Origin: Saccopteryx bilineata
Lineage: Eukaryota > Chordata > Mammalia > Chiroptera > Emballonuridae
Assembly: GCF_036850765.1 (NCBI RefSeq)
Contig: NC_089498.1
Coordinates: 54,859,795 to 54,923,794 of the forward strand
Reading direction: 5' to 3'
Length of the DNA: 64,000 nt
Under the pieces are notes generated by a model, which did not search any database, was not told the origin of the DNA, and worked only from the letters and a program-made list of their open reading frames with translations. Shown piece by piece: positions 10,946-23,984 of this stretch (the stretch's first letter is position 1; the number at the start of each line of letters is the position of its first letter). The position numbers and the translations under genes were made by a program.

Positions 10946-11929
10946 CTGAAAAGATTTGATAAGGTAAGTAGAAGTAGTTAAATCACACTTGGATACTTTG
11001 AAATTCAAATTGAACTATATAAATTACTTTACAAAAAATTACAGATATGGATCCAGGTATTGTTAAATATGATACGAAAATAGATATTACAATTAGATCT
11101 GTTGCTCATCAAAATTCTCCTATCAGTTTATGCTCAAATGAAGTTAACACTGAAAAAGATGAAAAATTTTATTGAAATAATGTACTTCAGTTGCTAAAGT
11201 AAGATTCTGAAATAATTAATCAGCAACTTGATTAATTATCTTAATTAGCATGTCTTACTAGAAACCTCTTTAAGTTAGCTCAAAAAGTTAAGCATTGACT
11301 TCAGTAACTTGTCCTATTAAACTTAAAAGAGGAGTTTATGTTTTTTTTAAGTAATACAAACTATAAAGTCTCAGAGTATAAAAGACTTCATTTCTTAATT
11401 TCTTATAAATAGGAAAATGTTGAGATAAATAAGATTCATTCTAATAATTTTTAAGTTAGTAGAGTTTAAAGGCCCATGCTGTGCTTAGTACCTACTATAA
11501 AATAGGTACATACAATATTTTGTTAAGATTAAAAAAAGTGTCATGGAAGTAACAGAGAACTGTTAAAATGTGGTTCATTTTCTTGTTGTCGTTGCTAAAA
11601 TTCACATGCTAGGTGATGTTAGAGGGACTTTAGAAATATTCTCTAACTTAATGGATTTAAAATATTATAATATAGTAACTACAGTTTTAAAAAAACATAA
11701 AGAATATTTTTGATATATGGATTTAGGTAAAAGAAAAACACAATAAGTCAAATCAACAAACTAACAAAAGCATATTCTAATAAAAGCATTAACATTTAAA
11801 AAATATTTTTATAATTTGATTAGCATTTTCTTATAAGAATTTCATTGTGATTTTTATTTAAATATTTTGAATATGCCAAGACTTAATTTTAAAACTGAGA
11901 AAGTAACTTTAAATTAATAGAATATCTTT

Positions 11930-12300
11930 TGGGGGTTTTTTTTGTTTGTTTGTTTTTTGTTGTTGTTGTTGTTGTTTTTAGGTGAGAAGAGGGAAGATAG
12001 TGAGGCAGACTCCTGCAATCAACCCAACAGGGATTCACCCAGCAAACCCTGTCTGGGGCTGATGCTTAAGTATCAAGCTATTCTTTCAGTGCCTGAAGCT
12101 GATGTGCTCCAAAGGAGCTACCCTCAGTGCCCAGGGCCACGTTCAAACCAATGGAGCCACTGACTGTGCGAGAAGAGGTAGAGAAGGGGAAGAAGGAGGT
12201 GGAGAAGCAGATATTCGCTTCTGTGTGTTCTGACCAGGAATTGAACCTGGGACATCCATCTGTTGGGATAACGCTCTATTCACTCAGCCACCAGCCAGGA
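11930..12300 (-). mobile_element. tRNA-derived SINE, type B
   Basis: Head at right (CCTGGCTGGTGGCTGAGTG on the minus strand), long type B body, (GTT)n tail at left; AATAGAAT duplications. Confidence 0.9.
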
Positions 12301-12715
12301 ACAATAGAATTTTAAATAAATATTTCCTTCTAGTATTTAATTACTGCTGCCTTTTCAGTGACATGAAAATAAGTTGGTTCATCACCACACAATGAAAATA
12401 AATAGCTCCTGTTGAGCTTCAGTAAACTTACATGTAGATTTAGGGTATAAAATTGTCCAAGATGATCATGAGTATTAATATTTTGGTCATTACTATAAAT
12501 AAATCAAATTCCCCCTGTAGCAAACTGAATTCCAAAAATCATGTCAAATGCATCCAGACCCTATTTTTTCTAAAGCACTATCCTTTAAAGAGTTTTCTTG
12601 ATATTTCTAAATAGTGATTCCTGTTATTATAGAGGACTCACTTCAAAACAGACATAATATATGGTTAGTTATCTGTACAAAACAGAGTGCAAAGAGATAG
12701 TATATAGAAACTGAC

Positions 12716-12871
12716 CTCATTCACTGTGGCATAGTAGCTTTCATGCTTGAATGTGGGTGAGTTGTCATTCCTGTCTCTCACCACAATTCGAACTTCATGA
12801 TAAATAACAGTGCCCACTTTCTTGTTCACGCACTGGACTTGCACCACAATGGAGTGAATGTTCATTGGTGG
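12716..12871 (-). CDS. PCDH15: PCDH15 coding exon (human exon 5 equivalent), second half of EC1 with calcium-linker motif
   Basis: This 156-bp, phase 0-0 exon encodes 52 residues on the minus strand, beginning [13 protein letters not shown] and ending with ESYYATVNE. It contains the cadherin signature DRNDNSP, the Ca2+-binding linker between EC1 and EC2. The acceptor is TTTCTGCATTGCAG ending at 12872 and the donor is GAG|GTCAGT with GT at 12714-12715. It follows directly after the exon at 36969-37129 (reading ...LDRD then PPMN...), separated by a 24.1-kb intron. If upstream numbering matches human, the Arg in HEVRIVV is residue 134, a position I recall as mutated in recessive deafness DFNB23; it is intact here, as is the nearby Ile129. 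The reading frame is open, with no stop, so this looks like a functional gene. Changes from remembered human sequence are Ile-to-Val swaps in the [13 protein letters not shown] stretch. Confidence 0.96.
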
Positions 12872-14177
12872 CTGCAATGCAGAAATTGTATCTTTTAAAA
12901 CCATCAAAGCTTCTCCTTACTGTCAAAGCACGTATTCAATAAAATTTTCAATGCTTGCTCACTTTTATGTGATAATAATGTACAAGAATTGATCCATTTT
13001 GTACTAGTTTAAGGACAAAAGAAGACAATTACAATTATTCTACTGTTTAATTTTGTGTCTCAAAGTATAAGGTCTTAAGTAGCATCCTGTTCCCAATTAG
13101 AGGACTGGAAGAAATACAATAACAAAATTAATGCTGAATTTTCATGGAATAAAACAAATTTTATCCCTTCTAAAATAAAAGAAGCAATAATATAAATTTC
13201 TAAGTTATAAAAATAATGTTAATAATAAAATCCTCGTAAAAAGATTGTTTAATATTTGTACGTATTAACATTTTGTTAAAATATGATATGTTGATATCTT
13301 ACAAAAATTAAAATGTAGCTAAGCACAAAAAATAATCCATTCACAATCCAACCAAATATACATACTCATTGTATACATTTATTTATTTTACTAATGTTCT
13401 CCTCTCCAAATATACATCTATTATACACACACATATATATACACAGAAAGTGAATATCATCCCATATGGTAAATATAAATTTATTATAACATTTTGGTGT
13501 ATATTACTATGAAGCTACATTATGTGACTTAACAATACTCATTTTAAATATACAGCATAATTTGCCTAAGTAAAAACTTATAATGAGATGTTTTATGTTG
13601 TCGGTTTTTATCATTATAAATGAAACTTTAATAAATATTCTATACATAAATGTGTGGTAAATTGTCTTTATTTTTATAATAAAAATTTTGAAGGAGAAAA
13701 GTATTTTCAAAGGGGGACTTATTTATTCAGGTCTCATGACTTAGGATTGCAGAATTGGGATACATGCCTCTAGAGTTAAAGTGTTGAACACTGAAAATAT
13801 GTATCTTTGTAATTTTAAAAATCATTTTCAAGCTTATAAAAATATTTATCTAAAAAATATATGTTTATCAGAATGGCCTGTTCTTATCACCCCATATAAA
13901 GTACCACATCTCTAATATGATATATATTTTTTTCCCTTTACTACTTTTCTTTATTGCAATTTTCATCTACCACTTGTTATATTATATATTTTATACATAT
14001 ATATATATATATTTTTAGTTAGTCTCCCTTCATGAGACTGAAAGCTTCACAAAACCTGGGGTATTGTTTTGGTTATAGCTAAATCTCTTTACCTGGGAAC
14101 TAGCTATGAGATTAAGAGAGATGACTGTATACCTAAATTTGTTTGACCCTTAGACTTAGCTCCATAACCTGCTAACC

Positions 14178-14494
14178 CAGGGGTTGGAAAACTTTTTGGC
14201 TGAGAGAGCCATGAACGCCACATATTTTAAAATGTAATTCTGTGAGAGCCATACAACAACCCGTGTACGTTATGCATTATCTAATAAAAATTTGGTGTTG
14301 TCCTGGAGGACAGCCTTGATTGGCTCCAGCCACCCACAACCATGAACATGAGCAGTAGGAGATGAATGGATTGTAATACATGAGTATGTTTTATATTTTA
14401 ATGTTATTTTTTTTATTAAAGATTTGTCTGTGAGCCAGATGCAGCCATCAAAAGAGTCATATCTGGCTCGCGAGCCATAGGTTCCCAACCCCTG
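14178..14494 (+). mobile_element. hAT MITE (GAGAGAGCCATGAACG family)
   Basis: Inverted ends CAGGGGTTGGAAAACTTT and ...GGTTCCCAACCCCTG; eight-base duplications TGCTAACC (14170-14177) and TGCTAACT (14495-14502). No coding capacity; mobilised in trans. The same family is nested with RPL36 at 22401. Confidence 0.92.
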
Positions 14495-16539
14495 TGCTAA
14501 CTGTATGATCTAGATGCAAAATATCTGTGATTAGTTCATTTTGTCTTTAAAAATATAGATAATAAACACTGATATGATCAAATCATTAAAAGTATTACAT
14601 GAGTTTAATTTATGTTAGGTCCTTATTAACACATATTGGATGTAGATATATATATATACTTTATATATATTTAATCTTTATATATATATTTAATCCTTAT
14701 AAAATTATATGTATGTAAAGTATGTAATTTTTAATTTTTATAAATAATTAGGTATTCCATAAAGTGGAAAACATGAAATCTATAACATATGTGCTTACAA
14801 TACTGAATTTTAAATAAATTATTAAATATTTAAATTCAGGTCAATTTAAAAATATAGTAATGATTACTGGAAGCTAGGGTAAGTTCATTAAAAATGTCAC
14901 ATGCCACGTTTATAAATGAGAAACATGTTTAATCTGAAGATTATATGACCAATAAAGAGGTCATTAAATTGATTTATACATTACTGAAAAATTGTACCTA
15001 GAAAAAATTAATTGGATGTATCATCAACATATGAAGGAGGATTTCTAATGAAATGTCATGTACTCTGTGTTGTAATATCTACCATATTCCAGATTTAATC
15101 ATGACATAAAATGAAGGCATTAAAGTCATGTGTGTAAAATCTGTGAATGTCACAAAACTCAGAAAGCTATGAAATATATTTAATAATAAAAAATAAAGGT
15201 TAAATTATTTTAATAAGTCAGAATAACATTGCAAAAATAGGTATTGTAAAAATGATATACATTTAAAATAATAAATTTAAATCAACTTTAAAAATACACA
15301 ATTACACAAATATAATGAATGGTTTTACACTTTAATGTAACATATAATTGTAAATTATATGAGTGAAAGATTAGTTTATATGTTAACGTTGTAAATGAAC
15401 TGCTGAAAAAATAATACAAACTTAATATTCCTTAATGATATCAGATGTAGAAATAAGTGGATCATAATAACCACTATATTTGTGTGAATATGATGTGAAA
15501 TCTCTGCACCTTCAAGTATGTGGTAACATTTGAGGTTGTTTAAGCTAAAAAACACAATATTTGCTAGACATCTGAATGATTGTGAGATGATCTATCAACT
15601 TTTAGTTCATTCATATTAGTACCAGAAAGCTGAAATAAGAACAATGAATAAAAAAAATATTACATAGCATATGCTTTCAATAAATAGAGGTTTTTCTATT
15701 AATTCAAAATGGTACAGAATAGAATGGACTATCCTATAAGGAAAACCCTATCCCTAAAAATCTGCAAACTTGAGGAAAAGAAGATTATTTAACACAACTA
15801 GGTAGGTCTTAGAAATTTTCTGGAAATAATTCTAATTAGATGATGTCCATCTTCATAACCAATTTTAAATGTTTGCTTTAATGGTCATTTAAGAAAAGTC
15901 CTGCATATTTCAATTGTAACGTAAAAAATAATAAATACCTGTACTATTAGCCCTTGGCATACCTTCCAGAAGACAATCAGTTGAATCATGTTCTTCTAAG
16001 GTTATTTGTCTTCTAAATATTGCAAGAGAGACCTATAAAACCATTTCATCTCAACCTGTTTCTATATTGAGTGGAAGCGCTAGGACAGCAAGGTCACAGT
16101 CTGTGCAAGTAGAGGATCAAATGCATGATGCACTGAGCCCACTTAGTCCTGCTAAGTGCCCATAAATTAGAGATGCCTAGGTCATCTGGAACTCTTGTCA
16201 CCCTCAGTTTTAGCTCCCTATGCAACTGTTAGTAGTATAGATAGAACTTAGCTTGTAATAAATTTCAACCATAATGGATAATGTTGAAGGCAAGAATTCC
16301 CTGTAGCTAATATATAACACACATTGTAATCTCACCTTGGAATAGATTCTATTCTACTGTTTAAAAAGTGTATAAATATATCAAGTGCAGTTTAACTAAG
16401 TCGATTAGTGAGAGTTTAGAGAGTTCAAAATGCTTAGAAGGTCTTAGAGAAAGTTTGGTTTATCTTTCATAACTAGTGAAAAAAATTACTCATAGCAATT
16501 TTTTTTTCTCTAATTCTCTCAAATTGCTTCATTCATTAA

Positions 16540-16765
16540 ACAGAAACAGAGGTGGGATAAAAGGGACCAGAGGGAAAGCGAACAGAGGGAAAGAGAATGA
16601 TAGAATGGGATAATCCTGGAGGGAAGGGGGCGAAGGAGTTGTGGGGAAGGAAGCAACGGGGATGCTCAGGGGATCATGGGGGAGGGGAGAATGCATTTGG
16701 AGGGACACTAGAGTCTAAGTGAACACAATAAATGAACATCAATAAAAGAGAGATCATGAAAAAAA
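16540..16765 (+). mobile_element. Unassigned retroelement 3' end (G-rich then A-rich)
   Basis: Purine-rich sequence (AAGGGGGCGAAGGAGTTG, CATGGGGGAGGGGAGAAT) ending with ACACAATAAATGAACATCAA and AAAAAAAC. Its layout resembles an L1 3'UTR of a diverged subfamily, but no ORF2 sequence precedes it. Confidence 0.35.
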
Positions 16766-18292
16766 CAAAAGAAAAGTGCGTATAATTTTGAGATTATTTT
16801 AAAATAAATCAATATATTCTTAGGCATTTGAACTATTCTCCCAATTCAAAATGAATTTTAACATAATATTCTGAATGTATAGTTGTGTATTTTCATGTTT
16901 GTGTACATGAGTGTATAGGTTTTGGTATGCAGAGATAAAGTACAGGGATGAAATGTACCTGCAGGTTATAGGTGCTCTCTTTGAAGGGTAAGGTTGGTGT
17001 AAAAAGTATAGAAATAAAATAGCCCCCAAAAATGTATGAATTTTTTAATTTGAAGTAACAAAAATAGAAAATTATATAGTGAGTTTTTGAGAGACTTTCT
17101 AGTCACTTAGTATTCAACATGCATAGTGAAATTTTATAGTGAATGTATTGATGTTATGGTATTGATTAGACTACACATCTTCACTCTAAAGGGACCTAAC
17201 TTTTCCAGTAACCATGTTAATTTGAAGGGCTAAATAATTTAAGGAAAAATAAATTTTTGCAAATTGATTTTATTTTGTATAAAGCAAAGGCAAAATTTAT
17301 ATAGTCCTTAGAGGAATAAAATATTTTTGCCCAGATTTTTCTTTCTATAGGCTTATTAACTTTACAGAATAAAAAATCTTTATCATTTTACAAATAAACT
17401 GGAAGACAGCAAAAGGAAATAAAGCACAGTGTGTTATAGAAATGATTTTTAAATAATGAAACAAACTTTAAAAGAAATGGCTGATCATAGATGTGAGTGT
17501 CCTTCACAAATCAAACTTTCACAATAAACAGTGTAGCCTAAGGAAAAAAGCATGGCTATGAACATATAATTAGGTATATGTAATATTTAGATAAATTTGT
17601 ATATTTCTTACATTTAGAAAGGACATTCTGTTTATTTAATTGTACTTACATGTAAAGTTCAATTTGGGTTCATATTAATATGTTTGTAGTCCTGTACACT
17701 AAGCAAATCCTATAACACTGATATGAGATGAACATAAATAACTATAATACAAGTCAATAAAAAAAGACTTTTGAAGGCATCAGAATTTAGAGAATAAATG
17801 ATCTACTAATTTTGTCATTTAGAAATATTTAATGTAGAGAGTATCATTTAAGATATGTATTGGTAATAAATAACATTCAATTGATGGCAAAGGAGAAAGG
17901 TAATTTTAAAGTTAGATTATAAAGAGTATCAGAGAAGGAATAATAAGAAAAAAAATGACAGTATTTAGGGAATGACATTTAGTTTAGTTTTTCTATATTA
18001 GAGACTATATACTTCCAAATAAAAGGAAATGAGATAGACAGATTACAGTTTGAGTCAGGAAACCTGAAAAATCAGAAAGGCCAGTTTGCAGTGAAAAGTA
18101 ATCTACTGACAATGTAAGAACCCTGTGGAGGGGCAATGAATCTAGAACAGGTTGCATCGTGAAACACAGTAAAAAGAACTATTAGGAGGTTCTCCGAAAG
18201 TATAAGTAAGAACCTAGAGGGCTTTGGGGGAGGTTATACTGATAGATGCATATGCAAGGTACCCTGTGGAAATAGAAGCATGAAACTTAGTT

Positions 18293-18640
18293 AAATAGTT
18301 GGCTCAGTGCTAGAGCTTTGCTCCTTGTGTGGAAGTCCCAGTTTGATTCCCAGTCAGGGCACACAGGTGAAGTGACCATCTGCTTCTGCACCCCAACCTC
18401 TCCCCCTTCTGTTTCTCTCTCTCTTTCCCTCCCACAGCTATGGCTAGATCGGTTCAAGTAAGTTGGTCTCAGGCACTGAGGATGGCTCCATGGCCTCCCT
18501 CAGGCACTAAAATAGCTCAGTTGTCAAGCAACAGAGTAAGCCCCAGATGGGCAGAATATAGAGGGCTTGCAGGGTGGATCCGCATTGGGGAGCTAGCAGC
18601 TGTCTGTCTCACTGCCTTCCTGTCTCCCACTTAATAAAAA
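18293..18640 (+). mobile_element. tRNA-derived SINE, type B, decayed head
   Basis: GTTGGCTCAGTGCTAGAGC, box B remnant AGTTTGATTCCCAGTCAGGG, then the TCTGCTTCTGCACCCC body and AATAAAAAATATAT tail. Confidence 0.85.
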
Positions 18641-19559
18641 ATATATATATATTTGGAATTGTCATAAACACAATTTTCTCTATTCAAAGTTTTTAAACAT
18701 CTGCTCAAAGTTTTGACAAAAGTATAATAGGATTGTGTAAAAATCATATTTTTCTATTATTATTTTAATAATTGATGTTATCCTAATCATTATTATTTTA
18801 TGCCTAATAGTAATTAAAGAATATTAGTCAAGTAAGACAATAATTTAACATTTCAAAAATCTTATGTGATGATCCTTCATTATTGAGATTTAATTTTCAT
18901 GCCAGATGGCAATTTTTGGTTGTTTTATCATCTGTGACTCATTTCTTTTTCTTTCTGTTTTTTTTTTTAAGCCAATTTATATAACTGTAGTGAAAAAACA
19001 ATAAATGTAGGAAATATAAAGAATGAGAGCAGTCAGAGTAAGACTTATAGACTGAACTTGAAAATTGTCAACATCTCATAAAAATTGTCACAAGGCCCCA
19101 TGAAAGTTTTTTAATTAATTACAAGTATTTGGGGGTTATCTGTTTATTTTAGTCCTCAGAAAATTTCAAAAATATCATTAGTTATTAGCTTGATATTTTT
19201 TTACATTTAATCTTAAAAATATTTGTTAGTTACATCAAATTTTTCTTTTAATTCTATGCACCATAATTGTTCAAATATTTGCATTAAGAGAAGGTTTATG
19301 GCCTTGGTGAACAAAGTGTGGAAAACATGATTTGGAATGCCTAACCTTATATAACACTTATAACTGCAGCTGAAAGGGCCAGGATCTACCATTGCTTACC
19401 ACGTGACCTCACTCTCACTCCCCTATCATTGATTTAGGCCAGTGAATATATAGATGCTTTCTCCCACTAATGAAAACACAAAAATAAAAACAAAACATTT
19501 AAAATAAACTGACTGAGGTCAATCTGCATTGCACTGAAGCACATAAGGAGCTAGGCAGC

Positions 19560-19592
19560 GGGTTGCTACCCACAGGTTGAGAACCGCTGAGC
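19560..19592. mobile_element. Orphan hAT-type terminus
   Basis: GGTTGCTACCCACAGGTTGAGAACCGCTG resembles the inverse of the CAGCGGTTCTCAACCTG terminus of mammalian hAT (OposCharlie-like) elements. I found no left partner nearby. Confidence 0.4.
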
Positions 19593-20331
19593 TAAGGTGA
19601 AGTATACACATTAATAAGAGCCAAAGCCAAGTACAAACTAAAGAAAGCAAAATTATTTGTACAAACAAATCTAATCTAAAAATACACCAGTTAACAAAGA
19701 GAAAGGCGAGATTCCAGGCTATATGGTCCACGACCAGCCAGTTTTCTTCTGTCTCATGTAAATTTACAGTTTTGCCCAAATCAAATTATTTTTCATGTGT
19801 ATGGTATTGATATTTTAAGTACTCTCTACCCATTGACTTGAGTTTTCTGATATATTTACCACTAGACTTGTATAATTTTACAATAAAAAGAAACCATAAT
19901 TTCTAGTTGTAATTAAATTTGGATGAGAAGTAATGATTTACCATACTACTTTTCCAGTAGCAATGGTCTATACTTCACATATAACAGATGGGCACTGGGT
20001 TAAGAATTTTCAGTATAAAAGCCTTACCACTTTGACTTAAAAGAAAAAAAAAACTAAAATCACTGGTAACAGAAAGATAAACTTACAACAATTCAAAAAA
20101 TGGTAATATAAGACATAGTGAACTGCACTGAATAAGAGGTTAAAATAAGACTTACGTTTTTCAATTCATATGAATATTATATTCTATTATGAAAGAGATG
20201 GTAGCCATTTAAGATATAAAGATGAAGATGGTAGGCATTTAAGATATAAAGATTAAGACTACAGCAACTTTCTCTAGTGAGATGTGATAAAAAAGTTCAT
20301 ATGTGGTAAATGATAATACCTTCTCTTAGTT

Positions 20332-21048
20332 CTGAAGCTGTAGTACATGTATCCAATGGAATATTATGTGGCCATAAAAAAAAGAAAGAAAGCTTATCTT
20401 TTGAGACAGCATGATAGACCCGGATATTATTATACTAAGTGATATAAAGCAGTCAGGGAAAGACAAAAACCATATGATTTCATTTATATGTGGAATGTAA
20501 TGAACAAAATAAACTAATGGACAAAATAGAAACAGAAGCATAGACACATGAGACAGACTGACAGCTATCAGAAGGAAGGGAGCCTGGGAGACTGGGTGAA
20601 AGAAGGTAAAAGGATTAACCAAAAAAAAAAATATATATATATACACACACACACATACACATACATATAAATACATACATATATATTATATATGTATGTA
20701 TTATACATATATAAATAAGTATGCATACATATATACACATATACATATATAAATATAGATATAGATGATATAGATATAAATGATATATAGATATATAGAT
20801 ATAGATATAGCTAGATATAGATAAAAGCACATAAACCCAGAAAACAGTGTGGTAACAGACGGAGAGAAAGGGAGGTAGGGGCTAAGGAGGTAGGCAAAGG
20901 GGGAAAATGGGGACAAATAGAGACTTTTCTTTGGGTGATTGCTCTACAATGCAGAGTGCAGATGTCTTATTGAGTTGTGCACTAGAAGCCTACATCATTT
21001 TGCCAACCAATGTCACCCCAATAAATTCAATATAAAAATTTAAAAAGT
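20332..21048 (+). mobile_element. Old LINE-1 3' end split by an AT/CA tract
   Basis: 20332-20620 matches the L1 ORF2 end/3'UTR start (ATGGAATATTATGTGGCCAT, ATATGTGGAATGTAATGAAC). After the simple repeat (20628-20830), the G-rich 3'UTR and terminal GTCACCCCAATAAATTCAAT follow, to about 21048. 5'-truncated and decayed. Confidence 0.75.
20628..20830. repeat. Interrupted (TA/CA/GATA) microsatellite
   Basis: Starts with A11 then TATA, CACACA, CATA and GATATA units over about 200 bp. Apparently grew from an A-rich part of the L1 3'UTR. Open frames on the minus strand here come from the repeat. Confidence 0.85.
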
Positions 21049-21060
21049 AAAGACATACTA

Positions 21061-21412
21061 GGCCCTGGTTGGTTAGCTCAGTGGATAGAGCGTCAACCTG
21101 GCACATGGACATTCCAGGTTCAATTCCTAGTCAGGGCACACAAAAGAAGCCATCATCTGCTTCTCTTCCTTTCCCTCTCCCCCTTCTTTCCCCCTTCCCC
21201 TATTACAGCTAATGGCTCCATTTCAGCTTCGGCTGGATGCTCAGGATAACTTGGTTGGACCCTGTGCATCAGCCTCAGGTTCTAAAAATAGCTTGATTAT
21301 TTCAGCATGGGCTCCAGACATGGTTGCTGGGTGAATCCCAGTCGAGGCGCATGCAGGAGTCTATCTCACTATCTCTCCTCCTCTCACTTAAAAAGAAGAA
21401 AAAAAAAAGAAA
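21061..21412 (+). mobile_element. tRNA-derived SINE, type B
   Basis: GGCCCTGGTTGGTTAGCTCAG head, body with CAGCTAATGGCTCCATT, A-rich tail. Follows the L1 3' end at 20332-21048. Confidence 0.9.
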
Positions 21413-22400
21413 TACTAATTATGAGATATATGATTCTCTAACAATTTGAAAACAAACAAACAAAAGAAAGTACAGCAGTAGTAAGATTATTTATCTAAGG
21501 CAAGATCTGTAACCTCACTCTACGTAATATTAGTAGTGAGTGAAACTCTTTAAATTGATTGAAAATAATTTATTCGTGACCAGGTAAACGTTTCCCTGAG
21601 AAATCAGTCTGTAGATTTGATCAGAATCCAGACTAAATGCTCCACCTCCCAATGATGAAGACTTACTGAAAAATCCGTAAGTCAAAAAGTATATTTTAGC
21701 CTATTACCATTCTCTCCTGACTCTTGGAAATTTAATACTAGTGAAATATTTCTTAAAGACTATATTTATTCCCTATAGAAAGATTTAGCAGTTTCTTTAC
21801 TTCAGATTATCTTTTTTCCCCTTTTATGGTTGCTTTTTAACTTGATGGCCTCTGTTACCAGTTAGCAAGGTTAAACTACACTAATTTACTCTTCATAAAC
21901 TTTTTTCTTCTTCTACACTACTTCTACACTATAGCTTTACTTCTTTTTCTTCTGTATGACTTTGCATTATTTTTACACTTACACTTCTAACTCTTGCTTA
22001 AATTCAATTTACACATTTATCCAAGTTGAAATCCCTGACATCAAAAACCAAGTACTTGACAACCTGGCTTTCATATTAATAAGCTGTGTGAAATTCATTT
22101 ATACTTTCTAGAGTCAACTTTCTTCTTGTAAACACTGAGTACACTAGAGCAATGGGCCAGTAAAATATGTAACAATAACAAGAACAGCAACAATAAAATA
22201 CAAAAACAACAACAACAAACAAAAACATGGGAAGGCTAACATGTCTCTACTCATAAGAAGGCACAAGCCCTGTGTCCATTTCAAATTTTGTAAGTCCTAC
22301 AACCAAGTGAAATTACCTGTGCAAGATGATAGTATTAAATCTTGGGCATGACTTTATTTAACTATATAGGCTTATATTCTCATATTACTAAGGTGTAGAG

Positions 22401-23123
22401 AGGGGTCGGGAAGCTTTTTGGCTGAGAGAGCCATGAACGTCACATATTTTAAAATGTAATTCTGCCACGGAAGCTATTGAGAACGAGCAGCCATGGCTTT
22501 GCGCTACCTCATGGCCGTGGGCCTCAATAAGTGCCACAAGGTGACCAAGAATGTGAGCAAACCGAGGCACAGCTGTTGCCGAAGGCGCCTAACCAAGCAC
22601 ACCAAGTTTGCGTGGGACATGATCTGAGAAGTGTGTGGCTTTGCTCCCTATGAGCGGCGTGCCACGGAGCTACTGAAGGTCTCCAAGGACAAGAGAGCCC
22701 TGAAATTCATCAAGAAAAGGGTAGGGATAAACATCCATGCCAGGAGGAAGCGAGAGGAGCTGAGCAACATCCTTGCAGCCATGAGGAAGGCAGCAGCCAA
22801 GAAGAACTCAGCCCCATCTCTGGATATAATAAATTCTGTTCAGGAAAAAAAAAAAAAAAGTAACTTCGTGAGGGCCATACAACAAGCCATGTATGTTACG
22901 CATTATCCAATAAAAATTTGTTGTTGTCCTGGAGGACAGCTGTAATTGGCTCCAGCCACCCGCAACCATGAACATGAGTGGTAGGAAATGAATGCATTGT
23001 AAATATAATACATGTTTTATATTTTTAACATTATTGTTTTTTTATTAAAGATTTGTCTGTGAGCCAGATGTAGCCATCAAAAGAGCCACATCTGGCTCGC
23101 GAGCCATAGGATCCCAACCTCTG
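22401..23123 (+). mobile_element. hAT MITE (GAGAGAGCCATGAACG family) with nested RPL36 pseudogene
   Basis: Same family as 14178-14494: ends AGGGGTCGGGAAGC... and ...GATCCCAACCTCTG, internal GGCTGAGAGAGCCATGAACG and CCACATCTGGCTCGCGAGCC. Eight-base duplications GTGTAGAG/ATGTAGAG flank it (one mismatch). The retropseudogene at 22465-22859 splits it after GTAATTCTG; the MITE resumes at 22860. Confidence 0.88.
22465..22859 (+). pseudogene. RPL36P: RPL36 processed pseudogene
   Basis: Intronless copy of ribosomal protein L36 (large subunit, 105 residues). The frame runs from ATG 22493 ([13 protein letters not shown]) to 22807 (...[11 protein letters not shown]). Codon 45, arginine in the parent, is TGA at 22625-22627 (a CpG-type change), and the normal stop at 22808-22810 reads TCA, so the frame would run on into the 3'UTR. 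Many other substitutions are present (for example Cys replacing Gly or Arg). About 28 bp of 5'UTR precedes the ATG, an AATAAA-type signal lies at 22828-22833, and an A-tail at 22845-22859. Flanks GTAATTCTG (22456-22464) and GTAACTTCG (22860-22868) are a decayed target-site duplication lying within the hAT MITE. Made by L1 machinery; not functional. Confidence 0.95.
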
Positions 23124-23408
23124 ATGTAGAGCATTCTCTACACAATGTCTTTCCATTATTTTGATAAGTTTATTTTGGTAAATATAGTGAAAGTAAATGA
23201 ACATTTTGTTAAATTTACAGATTTTCCTCTGCGTTTTAAATGGAAAGGAAGTTATTTTTCATTATTTTGTTAAAGAACTAGCCTGGTTCTTCTTTCAATG
23301 ATAGCTGTGTATATTTTTGCAATTATTACTTTAAGGTCAAATTAATTTTAACTGTACTCCTATGTTACTATTTCACTTTAGCCAAAGGCCAATAAACAAT
23401 GTCCCTAT

Positions 23409-23415
<7 letters not shown>

Positions 23416-23449
<34 letters not shown>
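23416..23449. repeat. (TA)n microsatellite
   Basis: About 17 uninterrupted TA units. Confidence 0.95.
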
Positions 23450-23450
<1 letters not shown>

Positions 23451-23499
23451 GAATACACACTTATCTTGAAAATTATGTATAATTTTTGGTAAGTAATTA

Positions 23500-23840
23500 T
23501 TTTTTTTAATTTTATTTATTTTTTACAGAGACAGAGAGTGAGTCAGAGAGAGGGACAGACAGACAGGAACGGAGAGAGATGAGAAGCATCAATCATTAGT
23601 TTTTCATTGCATGTTGCAACACCTTAGTTGTTCATTGATTGCTTTCTCACATGTGCCTTGACTGCGGGCCTTCAGCAGACCAACACCCCGCTGGGGCCAG
23701 TGGCCTTGGGTTCAAGGTGGTGGGCTTTTTTTGCTCAAACCAGATGAGCTCGTGCTCAAACTGGCGACCCCGGGGTCTCGAACCTAGGTCCTCTGCATTC
23801 CAATCCAACGCTCTATCCACTGCGTCACCGCCTAGTCAGG
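23500..23840 (-). mobile_element. tRNA-derived SINE, type C
   Basis: Head at right (CTGACTAGGCGGTGACGCAG on the minus strand), tail at left; GTAAGTAA-like duplications. Confidence 0.92.
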
Positions 23841-23984
23841 CAGTAAGTAAGTAAATTTTAAACACTGTTAAGTGTTGTATAGATAGAAGATTGTTTATTT
23901 ATATAGAGGGATATCTTTGTCTTTACTCCTAATTCAAACCTAGAACTTATACTTTTTAAAAAAAAATAATTTATTTATTTATTT

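Larger units (their letters stand above)
1..12715 (-). other. PCDH15: PCDH15 downstream intron, partial
   Basis: Intron following the 12716-12871 exon; it runs off the left edge without the next exon. It holds the young L1 at 1-5760, SINEs at 5763, 7291, 9528 and 11930, and the hAT MITE at 8215-8521. The stretches 6000-7275, 8530-9515 and 9950-11925 are AT-rich with no gene that I can see. Confidence 0.85.

Noticed and set aside
20326..20916. Minus-strand frames rich in Tyr/Ile/Val/Cys resembling membrane proteins
   Set aside because: Translations of the TA/CA/GATA repeat and L1 3'UTR.
22631..22945. A 104-codon frame starting [17 protein letters not shown] that could be taken for a small gene
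   Set aside because: It is the back half of the RPL36 processed pseudogene read after its premature stop, running into the A-tail and MITE.
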